Source: Clostridia bacterium (GTDB taxonomy: Bacteria; Bacillota; Clostridia; Oscillospirales; Butyricicoccaceae). Taken from it: a stretch of DNA of 7,415 nucleotides. Of the stretch, positions 1 to 5,429 are shown in pieces. The notes beneath the pieces were generated by a model. The model was not told the origin of the DNA, did no database searches, and saw only the letters and a list, made by a program, of their open reading frames with translations. Position 1 is the stretch's first letter. Each line of letters starts with the position of its first letter. The position numbers and the translations under genes are program-made. The stretch covers positions 1 through 7,415 of the forward strand of contig JAFQKM010000024.1 in NCBI GenBank assembly GCA_017396925.1. The letters are read 5' to 3'.

Positions 1-375
1 ATTACCAATGAAGAGATCATCAAGAAGCTCTATACCGCCATCCCCAAGTATATGGAAGGCATCGACGCTTCCAAGTATAACTTCTACGGCAGCAAGCATC
101 TGATGCTGGTCTCCGATCTGGCCTCCAGCGAGATCGGCCAGATGGACTGCGCCTGCGTTGCCGAAAATATCTTCCTGGCTGCCAACTCGCTGGGCATCGG
201 TTCGGTATGGGTCAACCAGCTGCGCAACACCTCCGACGGCGAAGAGGTCCGTGCTGCTCTGACCGAAGCCGGCGTTCCTGCCGATCACCGCGTATGGGTC
301 ATCTGTGCCCTTGGCTATCCCGTCGAGAAGATCACCGACAAAGAAAAGGTTGCTAAGATCCATTTCTGCGAGTAA
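1..375 (+). CDS. Nitroreductase family protein, C-terminal part (5' end outside window)
   Basis: The frame is open from the first base to a TAA at 373-375 and gives the last 124 residues of the protein. Family members are usually about 170-200 residues, so roughly a third is missing upstream. The stretch DCACVAENIFLAANSLGIGS, followed by VWVNQLR, is the helix and strand that precede the C-terminal FMN-contacting part in NfsB/FRase-type nitroreductases. VWVICALGYP near the end is the typical ALGYP strand. Such proteins are cytoplasmic FMN enzymes that use NAD(P)H to reduce nitro compounds, quinones or flavins; the physiological substrate cannot be read from sequence. The protein ends KIHFCE. 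The DNA for that tail is repeated 162 bp downstream at 517-540, after the stop codon. The family call is firm; the substrate is unknown. Confidence 0.88.
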   Translation: MTNEEIIKKLYTAIPKYMEGIDASKYNFYGSKHLMLVSDLASSEIGQMDCACVAENIFLAANSLGIGSVWVNQLRNTSDGEEVRAALTEAGVPADHRVWVICALGYPVEKITDKEKVAKIHFCE

Positions 376-378
376 GAA
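352..378 (+). repeat. Direct repeat, copy 1 (end of nitroreductase gene)
   Basis: This stretch encodes the last residues of the nitroreductase plus its stop codon and the next three bases. Bases 355-378 are identical over 24 bp to 517-540. Extending to 352-378 against 514-540 gives 26 of 27 matches (t354 versus a516). The offset between copies is 162 bp. Confidence 0.9.
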
Positions 379-516
379 GCAGAAAAAATCCACGACCAAC
401 GGCGCTTTTGCGCCGCGCCGGCAGTCCGGCGATGATTTCGAGGCGATTGATTCGCCCGAAATCTATAGAATTGTGGGTACCCTGCAAAATCCCGATTTTG
501 TAGGGCAAAGATCGCA
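379..516. other. 138-bp insert-like segment between direct repeats, rich in hairpins
   Basis: This segment separates the two copies of the gene-end repeat. It contains four consecutive inverted repeats. They are 400-405/410-415 (6 bp, TTTT loop), 416-421/426-431 (6 bp, CAGT loop), 434-440 plus 442-445 paired with 453-463 (11 bp with one bulged A), and 480-490/495-505 (11 bp with one G-U pair and a 4-base loop). None is followed by a T-tract, so these are not ordinary terminators. I see no terminal inverted repeats and no convincing coding frame; the short + strand frame across it has no ribosome binding site. It could be a small mobile or interspersed repeat, a structured RNA, or the debris of an unequal recombination. 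Removing 355-516 would leave a plain arrangement of gene, short spacer and terminator. Confidence 0.55.
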
Positions 517-522
517 AAGATC
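505..522 (+). repeat. Tandem 9-bp repeat, two copies (gcaaagatc)
   Basis: The 9-mer at 505-513 is repeated exactly at 514-522. The second unit runs into copy 2 of the gene-end repeat. The corresponding bases in the nitroreductase gene, 352-360, differ by one base (gctaagatc). The tandem unit therefore marks the right-hand junction of the duplication and may record slippage there. Confidence 0.75.
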
Positions 523-540
523 CATTTCTGCGAGTAAGAA
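514..540 (+). repeat. Direct repeat, copy 2 (non-coding copy of nitroreductase gene end)
   Basis: This matches 352-378 at 26 of 27 positions, including the stop codon of the nitroreductase frame, but no gene reads into it here. It is followed after about ten bases by the terminator at 550-584. This copy therefore looks like the original gene end, and copy 1 like the regenerated one, or the reverse. Confidence 0.9.
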
Positions 541-549
541 TAGAAAAAT

Positions 550-584
550 AAAAGCGTCGGGGGCAGTTGTCCCCGGCGCTTTTT
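550..584 (+). terminator. Rho-independent terminator of the nitroreductase transcript
   Basis: A 10-bp stem pairs 553-562 with 571-580, with one T-G pair (agcgtcgggg against ccccggcgct) and an 8-base loop at 563-570. The 3' arm runs into TTTTT at 580-584. A-rich bases before the stem (550-552) can pair with the T-tract, so it may also work on the opposite strand. It ends only 40 bp before the start codon of the next gene. Confidence 0.85.
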
Positions 585-610
585 CTTGGCTTGATACGAT
601 AGAATAAGTA

Positions 611-616
611 AGGAGG
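611..616 (+). promoter_or_regulatory. Ribosome binding site fixing the ATG at 625
   Basis: AGGAGG lies 8 bases before ATG 625. The TTG at 622 is in frame but sits closer than the usual spacing and is a weaker start, so ATG 625 is preferred. Confidence 0.85.
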
Positions 617-624
617 TCTGCTTG

Positions 625-1512
625 ATGAAAAAGGCAGTTTTGCGGATGCTGCTTTGTTTACAGATGCTGGCTCTTTTTCTTCCGGTGACGGCGCAGGCCG
701 ATATCGGGCCTAAACCGGCGGTGCATATCACCTTCAGGCACGCGCCGGATACCGTGTATTTTGCCACGTTGCTGTCTTCCGAACCTACCAATGGTCCTGA
801 TACGGTTTATGACGGCAGCAATCCGTGGAACCATGAAGAATATCCCCAAATCTGGCGTGCCTTTGTGGATTATGAGGATACAGCAGACGGCTTTTATTTT
901 TTGCAGAATTTCTGGAAATGTGGCAGCGGAAGCGAGGATGCCTTCTCCTGGACCTATAGGGCACCCAATACCTTCAAAATCCTCTGTTATTTTCCCGATA
1001 CCGATACTTTTGCCATCAGCGATACACATGTGCGCTATGCGTTTGATACCTATTATGACGTGGAGCTTTCCGGATGGCAGAGTGGGGAGATCCTGCCCAC
1101 CGATCGGGAATATGCCTTTGCAAAAGAGAGCGCTTTTCTTGTTGTCCGCGTTGTGCTGACGATTCTGGTCGAGCTGGGTGTGGCGGTGCTTTTCGGATGT
1201 GACAGCAAGGCTTTTCGCAAGGTCATTGTCCCTACCAATATCACTACGCAGCTGTTTTTGAATATCATGCTGAATTACAATACCTATCGGGCACTGATCC
1301 TGCATCGATGGGTATCGACACCCAATCAAGGTCTGCTTTTCTTTATGCTGGAAGGCGTAGTCTTTCTCATCGAAGCTGGTATTTATGTATTCAGATTCCC
1401 GTCGGTATCGGATAAAAAAGAGGTTCGGCCTGTAAGCTATGCCTTTTGGGCCAATCTGTGTTCCTACGGTGTCGGCTATGCCTTGGCTGCCGCACTTCCG
1501 GCTCTGTTTTAA
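625..1512 (+). CDS. Exported multi-pass membrane protein of unknown function
   Basis: The product is 295 residues. It begins with a clear signal peptide (MKK, hydrophobic core at about 5-20, likely cleavage after AQA at residues 23-25). The mature protein would start DIGPKPAVHITF, a beginning I associate with uncharacterised Clostridia membrane proteins. Residues 26-165 form a soluble, aromatic- and acid-rich outer region. About four hydrophobic segments follow at 169-191, 199-219, 236-256 and 272-294, and the protein ends on the last one. There is no recognisable catalytic motif. It stands alone on the + strand between two terminators, convergent with the - strand cluster. Hand counts of two 60-base lines (841-900, 1201-1260) give 43-47% GC against 57-70% in two sampled lines of the - strand genes, so its composition differs. 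A channel, transporter part or sensor are all possible; I do not assign a function. Confidence 0.85.
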   Translation: MKKAVLRMLLCLQMLALFLPVTAQADIGPKPAVHITFRHAPDTVYFATLLSSEPTNGPDTVYDGSNPWNHEEYPQIWRAFVDYEDTADGFYFLQNFWKCGSGSEDAFSWTYRAPNTFKILCYFPDTDTFAISDTHVRYAFDTYYDVELSGWQSGEILPTDREYAFAKESAFLVVRVVLTILVELGVAVLFGCDSKAFRKVIVPTNITTQLFLNIMLNYNTYRALILHRWVSTPNQGLLFFMLEGVVFLIEAGIYVFRFPSVSDKKEVRPVSYAFWANLCSYGVGYALAAALPALF

Positions 1513-1516
1513 GCGT

Positions 1517-1545
1517 AAAAAAGCCGCCCATCGGGCGGCTTTTTT
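1517..1545. terminator. Bidirectional Rho-independent terminator between convergent genes
   Basis: A perfect 7-bp GC stem pairs gccgccc at 1523-1529 with gggcggc at 1533-1539, around a 3-base loop. It is flanked by six A (1517-1522) and six T (1540-1545) that extend the stem. It lies 4 bases after the + strand stop at 1512 and 15 bases beyond the - strand stop at 1561. It can therefore end both the membrane protein transcript and the - strand gene cluster. Confidence 0.92.
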
Positions 1546-1560
1546 CAGGTTATGCAAGAT

Positions 1561-2898
1561 TTAGAATTGCAGATTGGTCAGCATCATGAGGGCGATCTTG
1601 ATGGCGGCTTCGCGGCTCATCTTGCCCCAGGGATCAAAGCGACCCTGACCCACGCCGTCGATGATGCCGTTGGCATTCATGAAATAGACGTAGCTTCGGG
1701 CATAATCGCTGATGTTGCCGTCGTCGGCAAAGGCGGTCGAGCCGGCGGTGTCGAGGCCGGAGCCATCCCCTGCCCTGCCGTCAAGAATGGCCTCGTAGGT
1801 GCGGCCCAGCATGGCGGCGCCCTGCTGACGGGTCAGGAAGCCCGAAGGCTCGAAGGTGGTCTCGCTGGTGCCGTTGACGATGCCCAGCTTATAGGCCTTG
1901 AGGACGTCGGCACTTGTGCAGTCTATGAAGGGATCGCCCGAGGCCTGCTTGGCGGTGGTCGTGGTGACCCCTTCATAGACGGTGACGGCCAGGGCGGCAA
2001 ACTCCTCGCGGGTGATGGCCTGGGTCATGTCGGCCCCCTTGAGGATGGGCGGGATCAGCTGGATCTGCTGGGCGGTGGACAGGTAATCTCTGGCCCAGGC
2101 CGAGCATTTGCTCCACTGGGGTTCGGGAAGGGTGGTGTTGTCGATGCCCATATAAACATAGGGATGGCGGCCCTTCTGGTGTTCGGCACGGATGGCGTCG
2201 GTATAGGTCTTGTCCCAGACATGGCGCTTGGCCCATTCGCTGTCGCTGGTTTTCATAAAGTAGGTATGGGGCACCTTGCCGCCCGAATAGCCGGCATGGT
2301 CCATACGGACGTCCAGCCAGTAGGGGGTGCCATTGACATAGACCATATTCCACTTGTGCATGACGGTCGAGCCGCTGCTGTTGATGAAGTCGCCGGGAAC
2401 GACATAGCATTCATAGCCCAGATGCATCAGCAGAACGGCCAGCAGGGAGGCGTAATAGAGGCAGTCGCCCACGCGATAGACGGCCATCTGTGCGGCATAA
2501 TAGCCCATATTGAAGGGGGTATTGTAGCCGTTGTCCCACCAGCTGTCCAGCGATTCAAAATAGGTGTGCAGGGCGGCGTCGCCATGCTCCAGTTCGGTGA
2601 TGAACTTGTCGCTCCACATCTGCTGGTCGGCCACCAGCGCATCGTAATGGATATACTCGGTGTCCCATGTGCCGGTGCGGTCGCAGTTTTTGATGATCCA
2701 GTCGTAGACGGCCTGAATGCGCTCGTAGTCGCCCGAAATCTCGCGGGCGCCGATCTCGTCAAGAATGATCTCGGCCATGGCATCGGCATCCCAGTAGCCC
2801 AGATAGATGGGCACACCCGAGGTGGCGGCCTTGGCGGTGGGCAGCACCGAACAGAACATCAGCACGGCCATCAGCAGAGAAAGAACGCGTTTTTTCAT
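1561..2898 (-). CDS. Secreted transglutaminase-like protein with C-terminal SLH repeats
   Basis: The product is 445 residues. A signal peptide covers about 1-24 (MKKRVLSLLMAVLMF..., cleavage after AKA). Residues 30-215 form a transglutaminase-like (papain-fold) domain. The expected triad is visible: Cys146 in GDCLYYA, His181 in MHKWNMVYVNG and Asp196 in YWLDV. In this superfamily the triad supports acyl transfer or peptide/isopeptide cleavage; the substrate is unknown. The C-terminal part holds S-layer homology repeats at about 270-310 (degenerate), 321-371 (FEPSGFLTRQQGAAML) and 386-441 (FDPWGKMSREAAIKIA). SLH repeats in other bacteria bind cell-wall polymers, so the protein is probably held on the outer surface. 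The ribosome binding site is AGGAGG at 2906-2911, 7 bases before the ATG. The gene lies 45 bp behind proA with no visible terminator between them and is the last gene before the terminator at 1517-1545. The architecture is secure; the role is inferred. Confidence 0.9.
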   Translation of the reverse strand: MKKRVLSLLMAVLMFCSVLPTAKAATSGVPIYLGYWDADAMAEIILDEIGAREISGDYERIQAVYDWIIKNCDRTGTWDTEYIHYDALVADQQMWSDKFITELEHGDAALHTYFESLDSWWDNGYNTPFNMGYYAAQMAVYRVGDCLYYASLLAVLLMHLGYECYVVPGDFINSSGSTVMHKWNMVYVNGTPYWLDVRMDHAGYSGGKVPHTYFMKTSDSEWAKRHVWDKTYTDAIRAEHQKGRHPYVYMGIDNTTLPEPQWSKCSAWARDYLSTAQQIQLIPPILKGADMTQAITREEFAALAVTVYEGVTTTTAKQASGDPFIDCTSADVLKAYKLGIVNGTSETTFEPSGFLTRQQGAAMLGRTYEAILDGRAGDGSGLDTAGSTAFADDGNISDYARSYVYFMNANGIIDGVGQGRFDPWGKMSREAAIKIALMMLTNLQF

Positions 2899-2943
2899 AA
2901 ACTTACCTCCTGTTCAAATAAAGGCCGACAGGTTATATACGGT

Positions 2944-4194
2944 TTAGCCGCGGACCTGACCGTCGCCGCGGAGAATATACTTGTAAGAACACAGCTCGCG
3001 CAGGCCCATGGGGCCGCGGGCATGGGTCTTCTGGGTGGAAATGCCGATCTCGGCACCGAAGCCAAATTCCTCGCCGTCGGTGAAGCGGGTGGAAGCATTG
3101 ATATATAGGGCGGCCGCATCGATGGCATTGCAGAAACGCTCGGCAGCAGCCATGTCGCGGGTGATGATGGCTTCGCTGTGATGGGTGGAGTATCTGCGGA
3201 TGTGTGCGATGGCGGCATCCAGATCGTCGACCACGCGGACGGCCAGAATATAATCGAGGAACTCGGTGGCGTAGTCTTCTTCGGTGGCGGCCTTAACGGC
3301 TTCGCCCAGAATGGCCTTTGCGGCAGGGCAGCAGCGCAGCTCGACATGCTTTGTATCCAGGGCGGCTTTGGCCATGGGCAGGAAGGCTTCGGCCACATCT
3401 CTGTGCACCAGCAGGGTCTCGGCGGCATTGCAGACCGATACACGCTGGGCCTTGGCATTCAGAATGATATTGGCGGCCATCTCAAGATCGGCAGAAGCAT
3501 CGACATAGACGTGGCAGTTGCCGACGCCGGTCTCGATCACAGGGACCGATGCATTTTCGACCACCGAACGGATCAGGCCGGCGCCGCCGCGGGGGATGAG
3601 AACATCGATATAGTCGCGCAGGCACATCATTTCACGGGCGACGGCACGGTCGGTATCGTGGAGCAGGGTGATGCAGGCCTTGGGGAATCCGACCGAGGCA
3701 AGGGCCTCGCGCATGATGCCCTCAAGGGCGATGTTGGAATGGATGGTCTCGCTGCCGCCGCGCAGAAAGGCGGCATTGCCCGACTTGAGGCAGAGGACGG
3801 CGGCATCGACCGTGACATTGGGGCGCGCCTCGTAGATGATGCCGATGACGCCCAGCGGTACGCGAACCTTGCGGATCTCGATGCCGTTATACATGGTCGA
3901 GCGGGAAAGCTCTTCGCCAATGGGATCGGGCAGGGCGGCGACTTTTAATACAGCCGCGGCGATGGCTTCGATGCGGGCGTCGGTCAGCGCCAGACGGTCG
4001 ATCATCGAAGGGGCCATGCCTTTGGCGCAGGCGTTTTCCACATCCTGTGCATTGGCGGCGAGGATTTCGGACTTGTGGGTCAGCAGCGCTGCATGGATGG
4101 CTTCCAGCGCATGATTTTTGCTTTCTGTATCGGCAGTGGCAAGGAAAGCGGCAGCTTCCTTGGCGGCACTGCCCAAAAGGGTGAGGTTGCTCAT
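2944..4194 (-). CDS. proA: Gamma-glutamyl phosphate reductase (proline biosynthesis)
   Basis: The protein has 416 residues, the normal length. It reduces L-glutamyl 5-phosphate with NADPH to glutamate-5-semialdehyde, the second step of proline synthesis, in the cytoplasm. It has the aldehyde-dehydrogenase-like fold. Characteristic stretches are VPLGVIGIIYEARPNVTVDA at 112-131, GNAAFLRGGSE at 139-149, PRGGAGLI at 201-208 and QRVSVCNAAETLLVH at 250-264 with the catalytic Cys255. The C-terminal signature is GEEFGFGAEIGISTQKTHARG at 374-394. The start codon overlaps the stop codon of proB by four bases (ATGA, 4191-4194), which suggests translational coupling. The start giving MSNLTLLGSAAKEAA matches the usual N-terminus. 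Nothing is broken or missing. Confidence 0.97.
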   Translation of the reverse strand: MSNLTLLGSAAKEAAAFLATADTESKNHALEAIHAALLTHKSEILAANAQDVENACAKGMAPSMIDRLALTDARIEAIAAAVLKVAALPDPIGEELSRSTMYNGIEIRKVRVPLGVIGIIYEARPNVTVDAAVLCLKSGNAAFLRGGSETIHSNIALEGIMREALASVGFPKACITLLHDTDRAVAREMMCLRDYIDVLIPRGGAGLIRSVVENASVPVIETGVGNCHVYVDASADLEMAANIILNAKAQRVSVCNAAETLLVHRDVAEAFLPMAKAALDTKHVELRCCPAAKAILGEAVKAATEEDYATEFLDYILAVRVVDDLDAAIAHIRRYSTHHSEAIITRDMAAAERFCNAIDAAALYINASTRFTDGEEFGFGAEIGISTQKTHARGPMGLRELCSYKYILRGDGQVRG

Positions 4195-4991
4195 AGGGTA
4201 ATTGCCTTCTTTTCAAAAATGGTTCCGATCTCGCGGCCTTCCAGCAGATCATAAAGACCCTCGAGGCGGTTGCTGTTGATAATGGCCATGGCACAACCGG
4301 CTTCAAAGCAGATCTCGGCTGCGGCGATCTTGGTGGCCATGCCGCCTGTGCCGCGGTTGGAACCGGCGCCGCCGGCGATCTGATGGATATGCTCGTCGAT
4401 GACGCCGACATGACGGATGATGGGGGCCTTGGGATCCTCGTGGGGATTGCGCTCGAAGAGGCCGTCGATGTCGCTTAACAGGATGAGGCCGTCGGCATGG
4501 ATCAGCGACGCCACATGGGCGCTGAGGGTATCGTTGTCGCCGATCTTGATTTCATCGACGGCGACGGTATCGTTTTCGTTGACGATGGGGATGCAGCCGA
4601 TCTGCAGCAGGGTTTCAAAGGTGTTGACGGCGTTCCGGCGGCGCTCGGGATGGTCGATGTTGTCGCGGGTCAGCAGCACCTGGGCCACCTTATGGTGGTA
4701 TTCGAGGAACTGCTTGTCGTAGATATACATCAGCTCACACTGGCCGACAGCGGCGGCCGCCTGCTTTTCGGGGATGGTGGCCGGTTTGTGGTGCAGGCCC
4801 ATCTTGGATGCGCCGACGGCTACGGCGCCCGACGAGACCAGTACGACCTCGCGGCCGGAGTTTTTGATATCGGCAAGAATCTTGCAGAGCTTTTCGATCT
4901 GACGGATGTTGATATTGCCGCTTTCGTAGGTCAGCGAACTGGAGCCGACCTTAATGACGATACGTTTTGCCTGTGTAAATACGGTGTTCAT
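4191..4991 (-). CDS. proB: Glutamate 5-kinase, short form without PUA domain (proline biosynthesis)
   Basis: The protein has 266 residues. It phosphorylates glutamate with ATP to give glutamyl 5-phosphate, the first committed step of proline synthesis, and the product passes to ProA. It is an amino-acid-kinase fold: KVGSSSLT at 14-21 (phosphate-binding start), VSSGAVAVG at 52-60, QAAAAVGQ at 77-84, VNENDTVAVDEIKIGDND at 137-154 (substrate region), LLSDIDGLF at 171-179 and GTGGMATK at 214-221. The E. coli enzyme is about 367 residues with a C-terminal PUA domain. This one stops after the kinase domain, as is usual in many Firmicutes. The frame is open upstream to 5060, but the start at 4991 has AAGGAGG nine bases away and gives the family-typical N-terminus, so the longer start is rejected. 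It overlaps proA by ATGA. No T-box or other leader is visible in the 84 bp upstream. Confidence 0.96.
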   Translation of the reverse strand: MNTVFTQAKRIVIKVGSSSLTYESGNINIRQIEKLCKILADIKNSGREVVLVSSGAVAVGASKMGLHHKPATIPEKQAAAAVGQCELMYIYDKQFLEYHHKVAQVLLTRDNIDHPERRRNAVNTFETLLQIGCIPIVNENDTVAVDEIKIGDNDTLSAHVASLIHADGLILLSDIDGLFERNPHEDPKAPIIRHVGVIDEHIHQIAGGAGSNRGTGGMATKIAAAEICFEAGCAMAIINSNRLEGLYDLLEGREIGTIFEKKAITL

Positions 4992-5000
4992 TTTGTTTGG

Positions 5001-5007
5001 CCTCCTT
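5001..5007 (-). promoter_or_regulatory. Ribosome binding site fixing the proB start at 4991
   Basis: On the - strand this reads AAGGAGG, nine bases before ATG 4991. It argues against the in-frame upstream start at 5060, which would add 23 residues with no resemblance to glutamate kinases. The motif is flanked by short GGCC stretches that could pair across it (4 bp), too weak to claim regulation. Confidence 0.8.
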
Positions 5008-5075
5008 GGCCGGGGATGGATGTTTGCGTTATGTTTGCTTTCCGGAGCGGTTTGATCCACGCCGGAGTCGGGATG

Positions 5076-5429
5076 CTACTTCTCGGCCTCTTCCCAGGCC
5101 TTCCAGACCTCGGGGCAATAGCCGACGGTGGCTTTCTTTCCGTTGCGGACGATAGGGGTCTTGAAGAGGCCGGGGTTATCCAGCAGCTTCTCTTCCTTTG
5201 CCAGATCGTCGTTCAGGTATTCGATGTACAGATCCTGATAGAGGGCACAGTCCTTGTCGATCAGCTTATCCATGCCGCCGACGGCCTGCTTGACGCTCTT
5301 GTATTCGCCGTTGGACATGCCGTATTTTACAAGATCGATCTCCTGATATTTGATGCGGCGCTCTTTGAAATAGCGCTGGGCCTTTTTGGTGTCGAAGCAT
5401 TTGCTCTTGCCAAAGATCTGAATGTTCAT
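5076..5429 (-). CDS. ArsC/Spx-family thioredoxin-fold protein (arsenate reductase-like)
   Basis: The protein has 117 residues, the normal size for the family. It opens MNIQIFGKSKCFDTKKAQRYF, the beta strand and redox-active Cys11 turn of ArsC/Spx-like proteins. The partner position of an Spx-type CxxC is Thr14, so only one cysteine is present there. LLDNPGLFKTPIVRNGKK at about 82-99 carries the conserved proline of the fold (Pro92). Other cysteines are Cys61 and Cys105. Canonical ArsC has arginines in the LIKRPIV region; here that position is Thr91, so true arsenate reduction is doubtful. A thiol-redox or transcription-partner role is equally possible. The start codon overlaps the ABC-F stop by four bases (ATGA, 5426-5429), with GAGGAGG at 5437-5443 lying inside the ABC-F gene, so the two are probably translated together. 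The family call is firm, the function open. Confidence 0.87.
   Translation of the reverse strand: MNIQIFGKSKCFDTKKAQRYFKERRIKYQEIDLVKYGMSNGEYKSVKQAVGGMDKLIDKDCALYQDLYIEYLNDDLAKEEKLLDNPGLFKTPIVRNGKKATVGYCPEVWKAWEEAEK

Noticed and set aside
464..471. TATAGAAT as a promoter -10 box in the hairpin-rich spacer
   Set aside because: There is no acceptable -35 box at 16-18 bases upstream, and the terminator at 550-584 would stop the transcript before the next gene.
305..607. Small + strand frame across the end of the nitroreductase gene and the spacer
   Set aside because: It starts inside the nitroreductase gene in another phase, has no ribosome binding site, and runs through the hairpins and the terminator.
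658..1557. - strand open frame opposite the membrane protein gene
   Set aside because: It would read through the bidirectional terminator at 1517-1545. The + strand frame has a signal peptide, membrane helices and a perfect ribosome binding site.
2925..2946. TATAAC on the - strand between proA and the transglutaminase gene as a separate promoter
   Set aside because: No -35 element is recognisable at the proper distance. A promoter there is possible but not supported by sequence.
1552..3108. Long + strand open frame (about 518 codons) opposite the transglutaminase gene and the end of proA
   Set aside because: It is antisense to two well-supported genes and runs across both. It has no ribosome binding site, and its Gly/Ala/Val/His-rich low-complexity product is typical of the reverse strand of GC-rich coding DNA.
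4992..5060. N-terminal extension of proB to an ATG at 5060
   Set aside because: The 23 added residues do not resemble glutamate kinases, and the AAGGAGG at 5001-5007 points to the start at 4991.
4992..5075. Terminator, riboswitch or T-box leader in front of proB
   Set aside because: Only a weak 5-bp inverted repeat (5041-5045 with 5062-5066) is present, with no T-tract or T-box sequence, and the gap is too short for a T-box leader.
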